Source of the DNA: Chloroflexi bacterium UBA6265
Lineage (GTDB): Bacteria > Chloroflexota > Chloroflexia > Thermomicrobiales > UBA6265
Direction of reading: 5' to 3'
NCBI GenBank assembly: GCA_002440805.1
Contig: DJVD01000109.1
Coordinates: 1-5,998, forward strand
DNA length: 5,998 bases
Below, piece by piece: positions 5,325 through 5,998 of the stretch (position 1 is the stretch's first letter; each line of letters starts with the position of its first letter). The notes under the pieces are model-generated. The model did no database searches. It had not been told where the DNA came from and saw only the letters and a list, made by a program, of their open reading frames with translations. The translations under genes and the position numbers were made by a program.

Positions 5325-5819
5325 TCACGGTTCCAGATCGCCGAGATCAACTGGCGTACCCGGTCCATAGCCATTCGCAGCCATCCAACCCGCGGGCATT
5401 TCGAGCACGTGAGTCACCGGCATACCCGACGAAAATGTCGCGCGGTTGCCGTCGCTGGTGCCATCGGGATCGGGACACGCGTTCTCGGCCGCGCCAACGA
5501 TCTTGCCGTCCTCGATCCAGATGATATCGAGGCAAAACCGCATTCCCTTCATCCAGAATGTGCGGGTGCGGGAAACCGTACCCACGAATAGCATGCCGCT
5601 TCCGTCATCCAGCCCGTTGCGATAGCCCAATCCTAGTGTCTGCTCCTCGGGAGTGATCGCCAGGTCGACCTGCACCTCGGTCGTGCCCACCGTGATCGTT
5701 TGTCGGGAGCGACCCTCCGGCAACTCCCGGCGCCAGGGTGGCAATGTCGGTTCGGCGGCCATGGCCATCGGTTGGGCCAACACGAGAATTGCCAGCATCG
5801 TTGCGAGCCAGACGCGCAT
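5325..5819 (-). CDS. Secreted DUF192 (UPF0127) family protein
   Basis: The 164-residue protein starts with a signal peptide: an Arg at residue 2, a hydrophobic core at about 4-16, and likely cleavage after AMA or AA (21-22). The mature part is one DUF192 domain: TPEEQTLGLGYRNGL (56-70), GMLFVG (75-80), FWMKGM (88-93), LDIIWI (97-102), and HVLEMPAGW (137-145), all in family order. Length is typical. DUF192 proteins are small beta-rich extracytoplasmic proteins of unknown biochemical role. The ATG at 5819 follows GAGGGAG (5827-5833) by seven bases and overlaps the stop of the upstream gene (TGATG), so the two are translated from one message. Its stop lies four bases from the converging translin-family gene, leaving no room for a terminator between them. 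Confidence 0.9.
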   Translation of the reverse strand: MRVWLATMLAILVLAQPMAMAAEPTLPPWRRELPEGRSRQTITVGTTEVQVDLAITPEEQTLGLGYRNGLDDGSGMLFVGTVSRTRTFWMKGMRFCLDIIWIEDGKIVGAAENACPDPDGTSDGNRATFSSGMPVTHVLEMPAGWMAANGYGPGTPVDLGDLEP

Positions 5820-5998
5820 CAGGCAACTCCCTCGAGCGATGAAGCCACGCTTGCGAGCACCTGCACCAGTTCAGTTACGGAAGCGACGGTCTCGTCGGCA
5901 TGATCCAGCACATCCGGATGGGCATCGGGAGTAACCACGCCAATTGCCAGGGTTTGCTTGCCCTGGGCGCGTAACTCACGCAATGCGCGGAAGCCATC
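5819..5998 (-). CDS. HAD-superfamily phosphatase-like protein, C-terminal fragment (5' end outside window)
   Basis: The minus frame is open from the right edge to a TGA at 5821-5819, giving 59 residues. The sequence FRALRELRAQGKQTLAIGVV (visible 3-22), followed by HPDVLDHADETVASVTELVQVL, has the shape of the last beta-alpha units of a HAD hydrolase. In these the strand ending in AIGV is followed by the 'ADxxV' segment and a final helix in which the cap-less core closes; trehalose-phosphatase-type HAD proteins end this way. Catalytic motifs I-III would lie upstream, off the window, so substrate cannot be assigned. It overlaps the DUF192 start by one base (TGATG), implying a shared operon. The HAD call rests on the C-terminal pattern only. 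Confidence 0.55.
   Translation of the reverse strand, partial: DGFRALRELRAQGKQTLAIGVVTPDAHPDVLDHADETVASVTELVQVLASVASSLEGVA
5827..5833 (-). promoter_or_regulatory. Shine-Dalgarno of the DUF192 gene, inside the upstream gene
   Basis: GAGGGAG on the minus strand lies seven bases before the ATG at 5819 and within the last codons of the upstream HAD-type gene. With the TGATG overlap this indicates translational coupling. Confidence 0.75.

Noticed and set aside
1..5998. CRISPR array, insertion sequence, prophage or attachment site
   Set aside because: No regularly spaced repeats, transposase, integrase or terminal inverted repeats were seen; the tRNA is complete with no truncated copy of its 3' end nearby.

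Overview
The window is a roughly 58% GC bacterial chromosome segment with mostly housekeeping genes. The two-subunit glycine decarboxylase (GcvPB separate from GcvPA), a bacterial-type LeuRS controlled by a leucine T-box, and a translin-like protein together suggest a Chloroflexota (Thermomicrobia-like) or related Gram-positive-like lineage. That placement is inferred from family knowledge, not from a search.

Layout, left to right. (1) gcvPB on the + strand, 5'-truncated by the window edge, ends at 1384 and is followed by a strong symmetric terminator hairpin (1399-1429). (2) The 1430-1690 gap holds no convincing protein gene. It does hold a near-consensus sigma70-type promoter on the minus strand (TTGACA-17 bp-TATATT) with a 7+7 bp dyad in its spacer. 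That promoter fires into about 170 nt of structured, C-rich sequence ending at the gcvPB hairpin read in the opposite direction: a candidate small RNA. A long hairpin after the leuS stop closes the leuS unit. (3) leuS on the minus strand (1690-4173), 827 aa, has all signature motifs. (4) A leucine T-box leader (about 4193-4566, minus) precedes it, with its own promoter (4573-4602). Stem I with a CUC specifier, Stem II, the Stem IIA/B pseudoknot, the T-box sequence and the attenuator terminator can all be read off the sequence. (5) Inside that leader, between the Stem II/III region and the antiterminator, lies a complete tRNA-Ala(GGC) gene with encoded CCA and the G3-U70 pair, on the same strand and held in a flanking 7-bp helix. 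This is the most unusual thing in the window. (6) A divergent translin/TRAX-family gene on the + strand (4691-5320). (7) Converging on it with a 4-bp gap, a minus-strand pair: the C-terminus of a HAD-family phosphatase-like gene (cut by the right edge) overlapping by one base a secreted DUF192 protein.

How the parts work together: the T-box should sense uncharged tRNA-Leu and let RNA polymerase through to leuS. Because the tRNA-Ala lies upstream of the attenuator and has no visible promoter of its own, each leader transcript should also yield a tRNA-Ala, whatever the leuS decision. Cutting out the tRNA would separate the decoding half of the riboswitch from its antiterminator. The leader promoter and the translin-family gene diverge from the same region of about 90 bp. 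Eukaryotic TRAX/translin (C3PO) removes pre-tRNA 5' leader fragments, which makes this neighbourhood suggestive but unproven.
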